This document shows, one piece after another, positions 1 to 8,908 of a stretch of 64,000 nt of DNA. The stretch is taken from positions 83,297 through 147,296 of the forward strand of contig CAZTFU010000001.1 in assembly GCA_964612925.1 (NCBI GenBank), written 5' to 3'. Numbering within the stretch: the stretch's first letter is position 1; every line of letters starts with the position of its first letter. Below the pieces are notes generated by a model. That model saw only the letters and a program-made list of their open reading frames with translations. It was not told the origin of the DNA and searched no databases. This stretch comes from Phil1 sp964612925 (GTDB taxonomy: Bacteria; Bacillota; Clostridia; Christensenellales; CAG-138). Both the position numbers and the translations under genes were made by a program.

Positions 1-1022
1 ATATATCCGCTTCCATAAAAAATGTGCGCGAAACGAAGGTGGGCGATACCATAACCGATGCGAATGCACCCGCCGAAGAACCGTTACCGGGCTATAAACA
101 GGCCAATCCAATGGTGTTCTGCGGAATATATCCCGCGGACGGTGCGGATTATGAAAACCTGAGAGATGCACTTGACAAGCTTGTTTTGAACGATGCTTCG
201 CTTTCTTACGAACCCGAAACATCAATGGCGCTCGGCTTTGGCTTCCGTTGCGGTTTTCTTGGGTTGTTGCACATGGAAATAATTCAGGAAAGGCTTGAAA
301 GGGAGTTTGACCTTGATCTTGTTACCACGGCTCCTTCCGTTATATATAAGGTAGTTAAGACCAACGGCGATGAAATGATGATAGACAACCCGACAAATCT
401 TCCTTCCGCCGCGGAAATAGCTTATATGGAAGAACCTATGGTTCTGGCAACGATAATGTCGCCATCCGAATATGTGGGAACGATAATGGAGCTTTGTCAG
501 GATAAGCGCGGCGTGTTTGAGGATATGAAGTATATTGAAGAAGGTCGCGTGAACATATTCTATGAATTGCCGCTGAATGAAATAATATATGACTTTTTCG
601 ACCAGCTTAAATCCCGCAGCCGCGGCTACGCTTCATTTGATTATGAGCTTAAAGAATATGCCAAGAGCGAGCTTGTTAAGCTTGATTTCCTGCTAAACGG
701 TGACATGTGCGATGCACTTTCCACAATAGTTCATAAGGATAAGGCGTATGCAAAGGGGCGCGCCGTTGCGGAAAAGTTGCAGGAGGTAATACCGAGACAG
801 CAGTTTGAAATACCGATTCAGGCCGCAATAGGCGGCAAAATAATTGCAAGAGAAACCGTGCGCGCGGTAAGGAAGGACGTGCTTGCCAAGTGCTACGGCG
901 GCGATATTACAAGAAAGAAGAAGCTGCTTGAAAAGCAGAAGGAAGGCAAAAAGCGTATGCGCCAGATAGGCACCGTATCCTTGCCGAGTGAAGCTTTTAT
1001 GAGCGTGCTGAAGATAAACTGA
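1..1022 (+). CDS. lepA: Elongation factor 4 (LepA), C-terminal part, cut by window start
   Basis: LepA/EF4 is a ribosome-associated translational GTPase. The reading frame is open from the first bases (phase from position 3), so the gene begins upstream and about 340 of the usual roughly 600 residues are present. The visible part covers the end of domain II (KNVRETKVGDTITDAN), domains III and V (FGFRCGFLGLLHMEIIQERL is the EF-G-like fold) and the LepA-specific C-terminal domain with GGDITRKKKLLEKQKEGKKR, which is diagnostic. The GTPase domain lies outside the window. The GTG at 24 is an internal codon, not a start. hemW begins two bases after the stop, and lepA-hemW-hrcA is a common Firmicutes order. 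Confidence 0.97.
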   Translation, partial: ISASIKNVRETKVGDTITDANAPAEEPLPGYKQANPMVFCGIYPADGADYENLRDALDKLVLNDASLSYEPETSMALGFGFRCGFLGLLHMEIIQERLEREFDLDLVTTAPSVIYKVVKTNGDEMMIDNPTNLPSAAEIAYMEEPMVLATIMSPSEYVGTIMELCQDKRGVFEDMKYIEEGRVNIFYELPLNEIIYDFFDQLKSRSRGYASFDYELKEYAKSELVKLDFLLNGDMCDALSTIVHKDKAYAKGRAVAEKLQEVIPRQQFEIPIQAAIGGKIIARETVRAVRKDVLAKCYGGDITRKKKLLEKQKEGKKRMRQIGTVSLPSEAFMSVLKIN

Positions 1023-1023
1023 T

Positions 1024-2172
1024 ATGGCAGGAATATATATACATATACCGTTTTGCGTGTCTAAGTGCCGCTATTGTGACTTTGTATCGTTTCCGTGTGA
1101 CGAGAGTACAAAGAAACGGTACGTCTCCGCGCTTATAAAGGAAATGTCTTTAGCGGCACGGGAAACGCCGCACATGCGCTATGATTCCGTGTTTATAGGC
1201 GGCGGCACGCCGAGCACGCTGGAACTTGGCGAGGTAATGCGCATAATGTCCGCATTATATGATAATTTCGACATTGCGCAGGATGCCGAAATAACCATAG
1301 AGGCGAACCCGGGCACGGTAGAAGAATGGAAAACCGAAGAATACCGTGAGTGTGGGATAAACAGACTTTCCGTGGGTCTGCAAAGCGTTGCACCGCGTGT
1401 TTTAAGAACCATAGGACGAATACATACGCCCGATGATTTCATGAGGAGCATGGATATTGCCAAATCGGCGGGATTTACAAATATCAATGCGGATCTTATG
1501 TATGGCTTGCCCGAACAGACGGGTGATGATCTGCTTGCGGCAATAGCTGTTGCCGCGGGTACGGGAGTTACACATATTTCGGCCTATTCGCTTATAGTTG
1601 AGGAGAATACTCCGCTCTACTTTGACGTGAACGGCGGCGGAACCCTTTTGCCCGATGAGGACGAGACATTTGAAATGTACACAAAGGGCAGGGAACTTCT
1701 TGAGGGACTTGGCTTCCACCGTTATGAAATATCAAATTATGCAAAGGATGGGTACCGTTCCCGCCACAATTTGAATTATTGGAATAACGGTGAATACCTC
1801 GGCCTTGGTCTTAATTCGCATTCGGCAATGCGCATTGGCGGAAAATGGCTGCGTTGGTCAAATAAAACCAAACTTGAAGAGTATATGACGGATGTTGAAG
1901 AAAGCATACGCCCGCTCGATGGCGACATGCAGACCATAGACAGGGCGGAGGAAATGTTCGAATGCGTTATGCTTGGACTTAGAAAAACGGACGGCATATC
2001 GAATTCGGAGTTTGAAGCACGCTTTGGCCAAAGCCTTTTTGACACATTTGCAAAGGCAATAGCTCAGCTTGACAAAAACGGCATTCTTATCCGCACTGAT
2101 GACGGCATAAAGCTTAACGAACGCGGATTGGATATTGAAAACCTTGCGCTTATGCCGTTTATGGAGGATTAA
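1024..2172 (+). CDS. hemW: HemW-type radical SAM protein (heme chaperone / HemN-like)
   Basis: 382 residues. The radical SAM cluster motif is CVSKCRYC at residues 11-18 (CX3CX2C), followed by DF. The extra fourth cysteine typical of the true oxygen-independent coproporphyrinogen oxidase HemN is absent, which favours HemW. GGGTPS (around residue 60) and the HemN-like C-terminal domain (RHNLNYWNNGEYLGLGLNSHS) fit the family. HemW members are known to bind heme and a 4Fe-4S cluster and pass heme to respiratory targets; that role is inferred here. Translation probably couples to lepA, since ATG follows the lepA stop after one base and no good Shine-Dalgarno is visible. Confidence 0.93.
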   Translation: MAGIYIHIPFCVSKCRYCDFVSFPCDESTKKRYVSALIKEMSLAARETPHMRYDSVFIGGGTPSTLELGEVMRIMSALYDNFDIAQDAEITIEANPGTVEEWKTEEYRECGINRLSVGLQSVAPRVLRTIGRIHTPDDFMRSMDIAKSAGFTNINADLMYGLPEQTGDDLLAAIAVAAGTGVTHISAYSLIVEENTPLYFDVNGGGTLLPDEDETFEMYTKGRELLEGLGFHRYEISNYAKDGYRSRHNLNYWNNGEYLGLGLNSHSAMRIGGKWLRWSNKTKLEEYMTDVEESIRPLDGDMQTIDRAEEMFECVMLGLRKTDGISNSEFEARFGQSLFDTFAKAIAQLDKNGILIRTDDGIKLNERGLDIENLALMPFMED

Positions 2173-2282
2173 GACACAATATATATGTGCTTATATGGCG
2201 GGCGGAGCGGCAATGCACCGTCCGTTTATATTTCCATCAAGCTAATGTTTCCGTTTTGTCACAAAGGATACTTCCTTGTACC

Positions 2283-2311
2283 TTGACTATAGTGAAATGC
2301 GGTACTATACT
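2283..2311 (+). promoter_or_regulatory. Sigma-A promoter of the hrcA operon
   Basis: TTGACT (2283-2288), a 17-bp spacer and TATACT (2306-2311). The expected transcription start near 2318 places the CIRCE operator immediately downstream, in the 5' leader, as in other HrcA-controlled operons. Confidence 0.85.
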
Positions 2312-2322
2312 TTAACCATAAG

Positions 2323-2349
2323 TTAGCACTCAACCTTAATGAGTGCTAA
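2323..2349 (+). promoter_or_regulatory. CIRCE operator (HrcA binding site)
   Basis: TTAGCACTC - 9 nt - GAGTGCTAA is a perfect match to the consensus CIRCE inverted repeat. It predicts repression by HrcA and heat-shock induction of the downstream hrcA-grpE-dnaK-dnaJ genes. Confidence 0.98.
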
Positions 2350-2392
2350 CAACAGGTTGCGGCATACCGTGGCGAAAGGAGGCGGTAAACAA

Positions 2393-3433
2393 ATGGAGCT
2401 TGATGCAAGAAAAATGCGCATACTTCAGGCGATAATAGACGATTATATACTGACGGCATCGCCCGTAGGCTCGCGCACAATAGCAAAAAGCACGGATATC
2501 GGACTTTCAAGTGCTACGATCCGCAACGAAATGAGCGACCTTGAGGAAATGGGCTTCCTTGAACAGCCACACACTTCCGCCGGAAGAATACCGTCTGACA
2601 AGGCATACAGGCTTTATGTTGACAGTATTATGCGCCGAGCCAAATTGAGCAGGGATGAATTGAGCTTTATCAGCGAACACTATTCAAAGAGGCTCAATGA
2701 GGTGGATGACATAGTTAAGCAGACTGCATTCGTGTTGTCAAGCGTAACAAAGTACGCATCCATGGTGCTTTCACCGCGGTTGCATGCCGCGCGGCTCAGA
2801 TACATTCACATTGTGGGCCTTGGAGAGGGCAGGGCACTGTTACTTATAGTTACCGATTCCGGCCTCGCACGGGATTCCATGATTCGAGTGCCTTACGGGA
2901 TGGAGCAAAGCGAGCTTGAAAGAATATCGCTCATGCTCAATGCAAAACTTGCCGATTGTCGGATGGACGAAATAATGGCAAATCGCATGAATGATATTGC
3001 GGGTGAGCTTGGCAGACACGCCGAATTCCTTGATTCGATAGTGAGCTCGATCAAGGAAAGCTTGGATCAAAGGGCAAAGCGGATTGAACTCAGCGGGACA
3101 ACGAACCTTTTAAGTCTGCCCGAATACAGCGACATGGAACGCGCAAGGGATCTGTTGAGCGTTATGGAAAAGGGAGATGCCCTTTACGAAATGCTCAAAG
3201 GACGAGAAGATGTTGAATTTACGATTCGCATCGGCCATGAAAATGAGCTTAACAGCATGAAAGGGTGCAGTGTTGTAACGGCAACATACAAAATAGGCAC
3301 GGAACCGATAGGTACGTTCGGGGTGATAGGACCCACACGCATGAATTATCCCAAGGTGCTTGCGGTGATGAGCCACATTGGAAAAACAATGAGCGAAACG
3401 CTTACAAATATGCTTGATGAGGAGCGAAATTAA
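2393..3433 (+). CDS. hrcA: Heat-inducible transcription repressor HrcA
   Basis: 346 residues from the ATG at 2393, which follows AAAGGAGG (2375-2382) at good spacing. An upstream in-frame ATG at 2339 lies inside the CIRCE half-site and is rejected as the start. The N-terminal winged-helix region (RKMRILQAIIDDYI, then SSATIRNEMSDLEEMGFL, then AGRIPSDKAYRLYVD) is typical, followed by the GAF-like dimerisation part and the C-terminal IGPTRMNYPKV motif. HrcA represses by binding CIRCE and needs GroEL for activity in the known systems. No groESL is in this window. grpE starts 2 bases after the stop. Confidence 0.97.
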   Translation: MELDARKMRILQAIIDDYILTASPVGSRTIAKSTDIGLSSATIRNEMSDLEEMGFLEQPHTSAGRIPSDKAYRLYVDSIMRRAKLSRDELSFISEHYSKRLNEVDDIVKQTAFVLSSVTKYASMVLSPRLHAARLRYIHIVGLGEGRALLLIVTDSGLARDSMIRVPYGMEQSELERISLMLNAKLADCRMDEIMANRMNDIAGELGRHAEFLDSIVSSIKESLDQRAKRIELSGTTNLLSLPEYSDMERARDLLSVMEKGDALYEMLKGREDVEFTIRIGHENELNSMKGCSVVTATYKIGTEPIGTFGVIGPTRMNYPKVLAVMSHIGKTMSETLTNMLDEERN

Positions 3434-3435
3434 AA

Positions 3436-4014
3436 TTGGCAAAGAAAAAGGAAAATCCTCCCGTAGAGGAACAAAAGGCCGCGGATACGGTCGAAACGAA
3501 CGATAAGGGCACGGCGGAGAACGAAATACCCGAAAGCGTTACGCTTACGCGGGATGAGTTCAAGCAGGTAAAGGAGCGCATAGATCAGCTTGAAAAGGAA
3601 AAGGAAAGCGATGTTGCGTTGTTGCAAAGGCTTCAGGCGGATTTTGACAATTATCGCCGCAGGAATGCATCCGTTGTGGCCGACAGTTTGGATGAAGGCG
3701 CAAGGAACCTTATAAAATCTCTTTTGCCGGTGCTTGATAATCTTGATAGGGCGTTGGACAATGTGCCCGAGGATGAAAAAACGGCATGGGTAGAGGGGAT
3801 ACAGCTTGTGTCAAAGCAACTGTATGAAACTCTTCAAAAGGCCGGACTTGAAGAAATACAGGCTGAGGGTCAATTCGATCCGGAACTGCACGATGCGGTT
3901 ATGCAGGAAGAGGATGAAGAAAAGGAAAGCGGAGAGATCACGGCCGTTTTCCAAAAGGGTTACAAAGTTAAAAATCGCATAATTCGCCACAGCATGGTGA
4001 AGGTTGCGAAATAA
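3436..4014 (+). CDS. grpE: Nucleotide exchange factor GrpE
   Basis: 192 residues, starting with TTG at 3436; GGAG at 3421-3424 in the end of hrcA is the likely ribosome binding site and no ATG is available. An acidic, lysine-rich N-terminus leads into a long coiled coil (EFKQVKERIDQLEKEKES), the QADFDNYRRR signature, and the C-terminal beta domain ending in GYKVKNRIIRHSMVKVAK. GrpE releases ADP from DnaK. The TTG start may lower its translation relative to dnaK, which has a much stronger Shine-Dalgarno. Confidence 0.97.
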   Translation: MAKKKENPPVEEQKAADTVETNDKGTAENEIPESVTLTRDEFKQVKERIDQLEKEKESDVALLQRLQADFDNYRRRNASVVADSLDEGARNLIKSLLPVLDNLDRALDNVPEDEKTAWVEGIQLVSKQLYETLQKAGLEEIQAEGQFDPELHDAVMQEEDEEKESGEITAVFQKGYKVKNRIIRHSMVKVAK

Positions 4015-4047
4015 ATAAACGTAAAAATAATCAGGAGGAAATAGATT

Positions 4048-5898
4048 ATGGCAAAGATTATTGGTATTGACCTTGGTACTACAAATTCGTGCGTAGCCGT
4101 GCTTGAAGGCGGCGAGCCCGTGGTTATCCCCAATGCGGAAGGTGCGCGCACCACTCCGTCTGTTGTGGCTTTTAAGGGCAGCGAAAGAATAGTCGGCAGC
4201 GCCGCAAAGCGTCAGGCCATCACTAACCCGGATAAGACCATCAGCTCCATAAAGAGGGAAATGGGCAGCTCCTACAAGAAGAACATAGACGGCAAGGATT
4301 ATACTCCGCAGGAAATAAGTGCAATGGTTCTGCAAAAGCTTAAGCAGGACGCGGAAGCTTATCTTGGCGAAAAGGTGACTCAGGCCGTAATAACCGTTCC
4401 CGCATATTTCAGCGATTCTCAGCGTCAGGCCACAAAGGACGCAGGCCGTATAGCCGGTCTTGATGTACTGCGCATAATCAATGAACCCACCGCGGCGGCG
4501 CTTGCATACGGCATGGATAAGGAAACCAACCAGAAAATACTGGTTTACGACCTTGGCGGCGGCACGTTTGATGTATCCATACTTGAAATCGGTGACGGCG
4601 TATTCGAGGTTCTTGCAACACACGGTAACAATCGACTCGGCGGTGATGACTTTGACCAGAGACTTATGGATTACATCGTGCGCCAGTTCAAGAGCGAATC
4701 CGGCATAGATCTCAGCGGTGATCGCATGGCTATGCAGAGACTGAAAGAGGCTGCCGAAAAGGCGAAGATAGAACTTTCCAGCATGGTTCAGACAAATGTG
4801 AATCTGCCATTCATAACCGCGGACAGCACGGGCCCCAAGCATCTTGACATGACCATTACCCGTGCCAAGTTTGAAGAACTTATCCACGACCTTGTTGAGA
4901 AAACCCGTGAGTGCATGCTCGTTGCCATGAAGGATGCCGGCCTTAGCAATTCCAACATAGACAAGGTCATACTCGTCGGCGGATCCACTCGTGTACCCTG
5001 CGTACAGGAGCTTGTTAAGAACGTTACCGGTAAAGAACCGTTCAAGGGCATCAACCCCGATGAATGCGTTGCAATAGGTGCGGCCATACAGGGCGGCGTG
5101 CTCGGCGGTGAAGTGAAGGATATATTGCTGCTTGACGTTACCCCGCTTTCACTCGGTATTGAAACCGTAGGCGGCGTGTTTACTCGCCTGATTGACCGCA
5201 ATACCACCATTCCTACCAAGAAGAGCCAGATATTCTCCACCGCTGCCGACGGACAGACCAGTGTTGAGGTCCATGTGCTCCAGGGCGAACGCGAAATGGC
5301 GCAGTATAATAAGACTCTCGGTCGCTTCCAGCTTGCAGGCATAGCCCCCGCACCGCGCGGAGTACCGCAGATAGAGGTCAGCTTTGATATAGACGCAAAC
5401 GGCATAGTACATGTCAGCGCAAAGGATCTTGGTACGGGCAACGAGCAGAAGGTTACCATTACCGCATCCACCAACCTTAATGAGGATGAGATAAAGAAGG
5501 CCGTGCGCGAAGCCGAACAGTATGCAAGTGAGGATAAGGCACGCAAGGAAGAGGTTGAACAGCGTAACCATGCGGACAGCCTTGTATACTCCACCGAAAA
5601 GACCCTTAAAGAACTTGGCGATAAGGTAAGCGCGGACGATAAGTCAAAGATAGAAGCGCAGGTAGCCGAGCTGAAGAAGGCAATGGAAGGCAATGACACT
5701 GCCGCAATAAAGGCTGAGTGTGACAAGCTTACCGAGGTTTCCTACGAAGCATTTGGCAAGATCTATCAGCAGCAGGCAGGCCAGCAGGGCGGCGCGGGTT
5801 TCGACCCCAATGCGGCTCAGCAGCAGGCAAACGAAGCGGCGCATGACGACAATGTTGTCGATGCCGATTACGAAGTAGTAGACGACGATAAGAAATAA
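4048..5898 (+). CDS. dnaK: Chaperone protein DnaK (Hsp70)
   Basis: 616 residues, full length for a Firmicutes DnaK. Starts after AGGAGG (4033-4038). The ATPase domain has GIDLGTTNSCVAVLEGG at the N-terminus, VYDLGGGTFDVSILEIGDGV and ILVGGSTRVPCVQELVK. The substrate-binding domain follows the LLDVTPLSLGIETVGG linker. The C-terminal lid ends in a Gln/Ala-rich tail (QQQAGQQGG) and an acidic VVDADYEVVDDDKK end. The N-terminal domain lacks the 24-residue insertion of Gram-negative DnaK, as expected for Gram-positives. It works with DnaJ and GrpE, encoded on either side. Confidence 0.99.
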   Translation: MAKIIGIDLGTTNSCVAVLEGGEPVVIPNAEGARTTPSVVAFKGSERIVGSAAKRQAITNPDKTISSIKREMGSSYKKNIDGKDYTPQEISAMVLQKLKQDAEAYLGEKVTQAVITVPAYFSDSQRQATKDAGRIAGLDVLRIINEPTAAALAYGMDKETNQKILVYDLGGGTFDVSILEIGDGVFEVLATHGNNRLGGDDFDQRLMDYIVRQFKSESGIDLSGDRMAMQRLKEAAEKAKIELSSMVQTNVNLPFITADSTGPKHLDMTITRAKFEELIHDLVEKTRECMLVAMKDAGLSNSNIDKVILVGGSTRVPCVQELVKNVTGKEPFKGINPDECVAIGAAIQGGVLGGEVKDILLLDVTPLSLGIETVGGVFTRLIDRNTTIPTKKSQIFSTAADGQTSVEVHVLQGEREMAQYNKTLGRFQLAGIAPAPRGVPQIEVSFDIDANGIVHVSAKDLGTGNEQKVTITASTNLNEDEIKKAVREAEQYASEDKARKEEVEQRNHADSLVYSTEKTLKELGDKVSADDKSKIEAQVAELKKAMEGNDTAAIKAECDKLTEVSYEAFGKIYQQQAGQQGGAGFDPNAAQQQANEAAHDDNVVDADYEVVDDDKK

Positions 5899-6002
5899 GC
5901 CTAAAGGCTAAAATACTACCATGTGCATAATGCGGGAACGATCGAAAAAAAACGGTCGTTTACCGCGTTGTGCGTTGGTGAAAGGATAAGGAGTTGGGGA
6001 CG

Positions 6003-7181
6003 GTGAAGGAAGATTATTACGAGCTGCTTGGCGTGAACAAGAACGCTACCGATGATGAGATAAAAAGCGCATTCCGCAAGCTTGCTAAGCAATATCATCC
6101 GGACCTGCATAAAGGGGCGGACAAGGAAGAAGCGGAGGCAAAGTTTAAGCAGATAAACGAAGCATACGAAGTCCTGTCCGATAAAGATAAGCGCGCCAAA
6201 TACGATCAGTTCGGCCATGCGGCGTTCGATCCTGCGGCGGGCGGTGGTTACGGCGGATACAGTTCCGCCGGCTTCGGTGATTTCAGCGATATATTTGACA
6301 GCGTATTCGGCGGAGGGTTTGGCGGATTTGGCGGCGGTTCACGCACACAGCGTAACGGTCCCGTGCGCGGTAACGACTTGAAATACAACATGACGCTTAC
6401 ATTTGAAGAAGCGGCATTTGGTACCAAAAAAGAAATCCTTATTCCGCGCGAGGAAAACTGTTCGGAATGTGGCGGCAGTGGCGCAAAGCCAGGTTCAACG
6501 CCAACAAAGTGTACGACTTGTGGCGGCACGGGTCAGGTTCGCGTACAGCAGAACACTATGTTCGGCTCGTTTTCAACCGTGCGCACATGTGAAGCCTGTA
6601 ACGGCACGGGCAAAATTATAAAGGATCCCTGCACGCATTGCAAAGGACGCGGCAGGGTAACCAAAAATAATCGCATAAACGTTACAATACCTGCGGGAAT
6701 AAACAACGGCCAAACGCTTACCATGCGCGGGGAAGGTGAAGCCGGACTTCGCGGCGGAGCCAATGGTGACCTGTATATAGGCATAAGCATAAAGTCGCAC
6801 AAGATATTTACACGAAATGGGTATGATCTATATCTTGATATAAACATCCCCATGACCACGGCCACGCTTGGCGGTGAAATTCAAGTGCCTACGCTTAAAG
6901 GCAGTGTTAAATATAACATACCGCAGGGCACACAGCCGGGTACAACATTCAGATTAAAGGAACAGGGCGTGCAACGGCTTAATGCTGCGGGCAAGGGTGA
7001 TCTGCTTGTGCGTGTAAACGTGCAAATTCCAAAGCGATTGAATGATGAACAGCGCGAGCTGGTTGAAAAGCTTGCCGAAGCCATGGGTGATAAAGCTTCA
7101 AATGCTCCAAAGCCCATGAAACGCACCATAATAGATAAGATGAAGGATAAGTTCAACCAGGAACAATCACAGCGCGAATAA
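6003..7181 (+). CDS. dnaJ: Chaperone protein DnaJ (Hsp40)
   Basis: 392 residues from GTG 6003. AAGGAG (5988-5993) is 9 nt upstream of this GTG; the in-frame TTG at 5994 touches that site and would need the weaker AAAGGA at 5981, so GTG is preferred, with TTG (395 aa) as the alternative. The J domain carries KQYHPDLHK (HPD loop). A Gly/Phe-rich stretch follows, then four zinc repeats CSECGGSG, CTTCGGTG, CEACNGTG and CTHCKGRG, then the C-terminal substrate-binding domains. It stimulates DnaK ATPase. This is the last gene of the operon, followed by a terminator hairpin at 7198. Confidence 0.98.
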   Translation: MKEDYYELLGVNKNATDDEIKSAFRKLAKQYHPDLHKGADKEEAEAKFKQINEAYEVLSDKDKRAKYDQFGHAAFDPAAGGGYGGYSSAGFGDFSDIFDSVFGGGFGGFGGGSRTQRNGPVRGNDLKYNMTLTFEEAAFGTKKEILIPREENCSECGGSGAKPGSTPTKCTTCGGTGQVRVQQNTMFGSFSTVRTCEACNGTGKIIKDPCTHCKGRGRVTKNNRINVTIPAGINNGQTLTMRGEGEAGLRGGANGDLYIGISIKSHKIFTRNGYDLYLDINIPMTTATLGGEIQVPTLKGSVKYNIPQGTQPGTTFRLKEQGVQRLNAAGKGDLLVRVNVQIPKRLNDEQRELVEKLAEAMGDKASNAPKPMKRTIIDKMKDKFNQEQSQRE

Positions 7182-7197
7182 AACGCAAATAGCAAAG

Positions 7198-7229
7198 GGA
7201 GACGGTCAAAACACCGTCTCCTGCTTTTT
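7198..7229 (+). terminator. Rho-independent terminator of the dnaJ operon
   Basis: Perfect 9-bp stem GGAGACGGT / ACCGTCTCC with loop CAAAAC, followed by TGCTTTTTG. It separates the heat-shock operon from the convergent hinT operon. Confidence 0.85.
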
Positions 7230-7248
7230 GCAAAACATTTTTAACAAA

Positions 7249-7584
7249 CTATCCTGGCGGCCACTGAAGCTCACGTCCGCCAAGAAGGTGAATGTGCAAA
7301 TGGTTGACGCTTTGCCCGCCGTCTTTGCCGGTGTTGATAACCAGCCTGAATCCCGCTTTCACGCCAAGCTTGTCCGCAACAGCGGATGCTGTTTGCATAA
7401 GGTGCCCCATAAGCGCACCGTCATCAACGGTTGTAACGTTATCATAATGCTTTTTGGGCACTATGAGTACGTGCACAGGGGCCTGCGGTTCAAGGTCGTA
7501 AAAAGCAATGCAAATATCATCTTCATATACCTTGTTGGATGGTATTTCGCCCAATGCTATTTTACAGAAAATACAGTTATCCAT
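7249..7584 (-). CDS. hinT: HIT family protein (HinT-like purine nucleotide phosphoramidase)
   Basis: 111 residues. The histidine triad HLHIHLL is at residues 95-101, and CIFCKIALGEIPS with its CXXC opens the protein as in bacterial HinT. Members hydrolyse AMP-linked phosphoramidates such as aminoacyl-adenylates; the exact substrate here is inferred from the family. It is the last gene of the prmA-rsmE-mtaB-hinT run, 16 bp after mtaB, and its 3' end faces dnaJ across a shared hairpin. Confidence 0.93.
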   Translation of the reverse strand: MDNCIFCKIALGEIPSNKVYEDDICIAFYDLEPQAPVHVLIVPKKHYDNVTTVDDGALMGHLMQTASAVADKLGVKAGFRLVINTGKDGGQSVNHLHIHLLGGRELQWPPG

Positions 7585-7600
7585 TTTATTTGCTCCTTTC

Positions 7601-8908
7601 TTAATTTGTATGCTTCTTTATAATGCCCGTTGCACCGAACCTGTCAATGCCGGTTATTTCAACGGGTACTATTGAATTTATAAGGCTGCTTTCCGCACCC
7701 CTTACGCCAACCTTAACATATGTGTCCGTATGGCCGAACAGGATACCGTTCTTTTCTTCCTCAAAAAGCACATCCTGCACCGAACCGATAAGTGAGGATA
7801 CAAACTCATGCTCAAGCTTGTCGGCTTCAGCTATAAGGCGTTTTGCGCGAGAATGCTTCTCTGCGGCGGAAAGCTGACCGTTCATGCTGTAAGCGGGCGT
7901 TCCCTTACGCCTTGAGTATGGAAAAACGTGTATTTTTGAAAGCCGCATTCGATTAACAAAATCCAGCGTTTCTTCAAATTCGGCTTCGGTTTCGCCGGGA
8001 AAGCCGACAATTACGTCCGTCGTAATTGCACAAAGCGGCATAGCCTGTCTTAGCCGAGCTACGCAGTCGGCATATAATTCGGGCGTGTAACGTCGATTCA
8101 TGCGTTCAAGCACGGTTTTGCTACCGCTTTGCAGTGACAGGTGAAACTGGTGGCACACAAGTCCGCTTTCACTTACTGTTTTTATAAATTCGTCACTCAA
8201 AAGCTGAGGTTCAAGCGACCCCAAACGAACACGGACGATATTTTTTAATCCTTCGGCCTGCTTTATTGCATCGCTCAGGGTTATTTCGCCGCGCTTATCT
8301 TTTCCGTAGGACATAAGGTGTATGCCCGTCATTACAACTTCACGGTAACCTTCATTATCGAGCAATTCAAGCTGATGACGTACATCGTCAAGCGGGCGAC
8401 TCCTTACGGGACCGCGTGCATACGGTATTATGCAATATGCACAATATCTGTCACATCCGTCCTCTATTTTCAAAAAAGCGCGGGTTCGACCCTCTTTTGT
8501 TACGGTTAAGTTTTCAAATTCGTCTTTAGGCCCGTGCGGCGTTACCGAATGAACCTTGGAATCATTGCCTGAAATCAATTCTTCCGCAAGCGAAACTATG
8601 CGCCCTCTTTCGCCCGTACCAAGCACAAGCGATACCCCGGGCAGACTTAAAGCTTCCTCGGGTGCGGTTTGCGCATAACAGCCCGTAAGTATTATTTTTG
8701 CATCGGGACAGAGCGAATGCGCACGCGAAGCCATCTGGCGGGACTTTTTATCACCTGTTGATGTAACGGTGCAGGTGTTTATAATGTAAACGTCTGCCAC
8801 ATCATCAAATTCCGCTATTGTGTGACCTGCATTTACGAACATTTCACGCATGGCATCGGTATCGTATTGATTCACTTTGCAACCAAGTGTACAGAATGCA
8901 ACCCTCAT
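7601..8908 (-). CDS. mtaB: tRNA t6A37 methylthiotransferase MtaB
   Basis: 435 residues. N-terminal MTTase domain starts MRVAFCTLGCKVNQYDTDAM. The radical SAM motif is CDRYCAYCIIPYARGP (CX3CX2C), the central part has HLSLQSGS and TDVIVGFPGETEAEFEE, and a TRAM domain ends the protein. The CKVNQYD N-terminus separates MtaB from MiaB and RimO; a MiaB is encoded separately at 51.9 kb. It adds a methylthio group to t6A at position 37 of ANN-decoding tRNAs. Its start overlaps the rsmE stop by 4 bp (ATGA). Confidence 0.94.
   Translation of the reverse strand: MRVAFCTLGCKVNQYDTDAMREMFVNAGHTIAEFDDVADVYIINTCTVTSTGDKKSRQMASRAHSLCPDAKIILTGCYAQTAPEEALSLPGVSLVLGTGERGRIVSLAEELISGNDSKVHSVTPHGPKDEFENLTVTKEGRTRAFLKIEDGCDRYCAYCIIPYARGPVRSRPLDDVRHQLELLDNEGYREVVMTGIHLMSYGKDKRGEITLSDAIKQAEGLKNIVRVRLGSLEPQLLSDEFIKTVSESGLVCHQFHLSLQSGSKTVLERMNRRYTPELYADCVARLRQAMPLCAITTDVIVGFPGETEAEFEETLDFVNRMRLSKIHVFPYSRRKGTPAYSMNGQLSAAEKHSRAKRLIAEADKLEHEFVSSLIGSVQDVLFEEEKNGILFGHTDTYVKVGVRGAESSLINSIVPVEITGIDRFGATGIIKKHTN

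Noticed and set aside
2339..2392. In-frame ATG start for hrcA inside CIRCE
   Set aside because: Lies within the operator half-site with no Shine-Dalgarno; ATG 2393 has AAAGGAGG and gives the normal HrcA N-terminus.
3811..4887. 358-codon minus-strand frame across grpE/dnaK
   Set aside because: Antisense to two certain genes of a conserved operon; no family features.
4788..5726. 312-codon minus-strand frame within dnaK
   Set aside because: Antisense to dnaK, Ser/Thr-rich shadow sequence.
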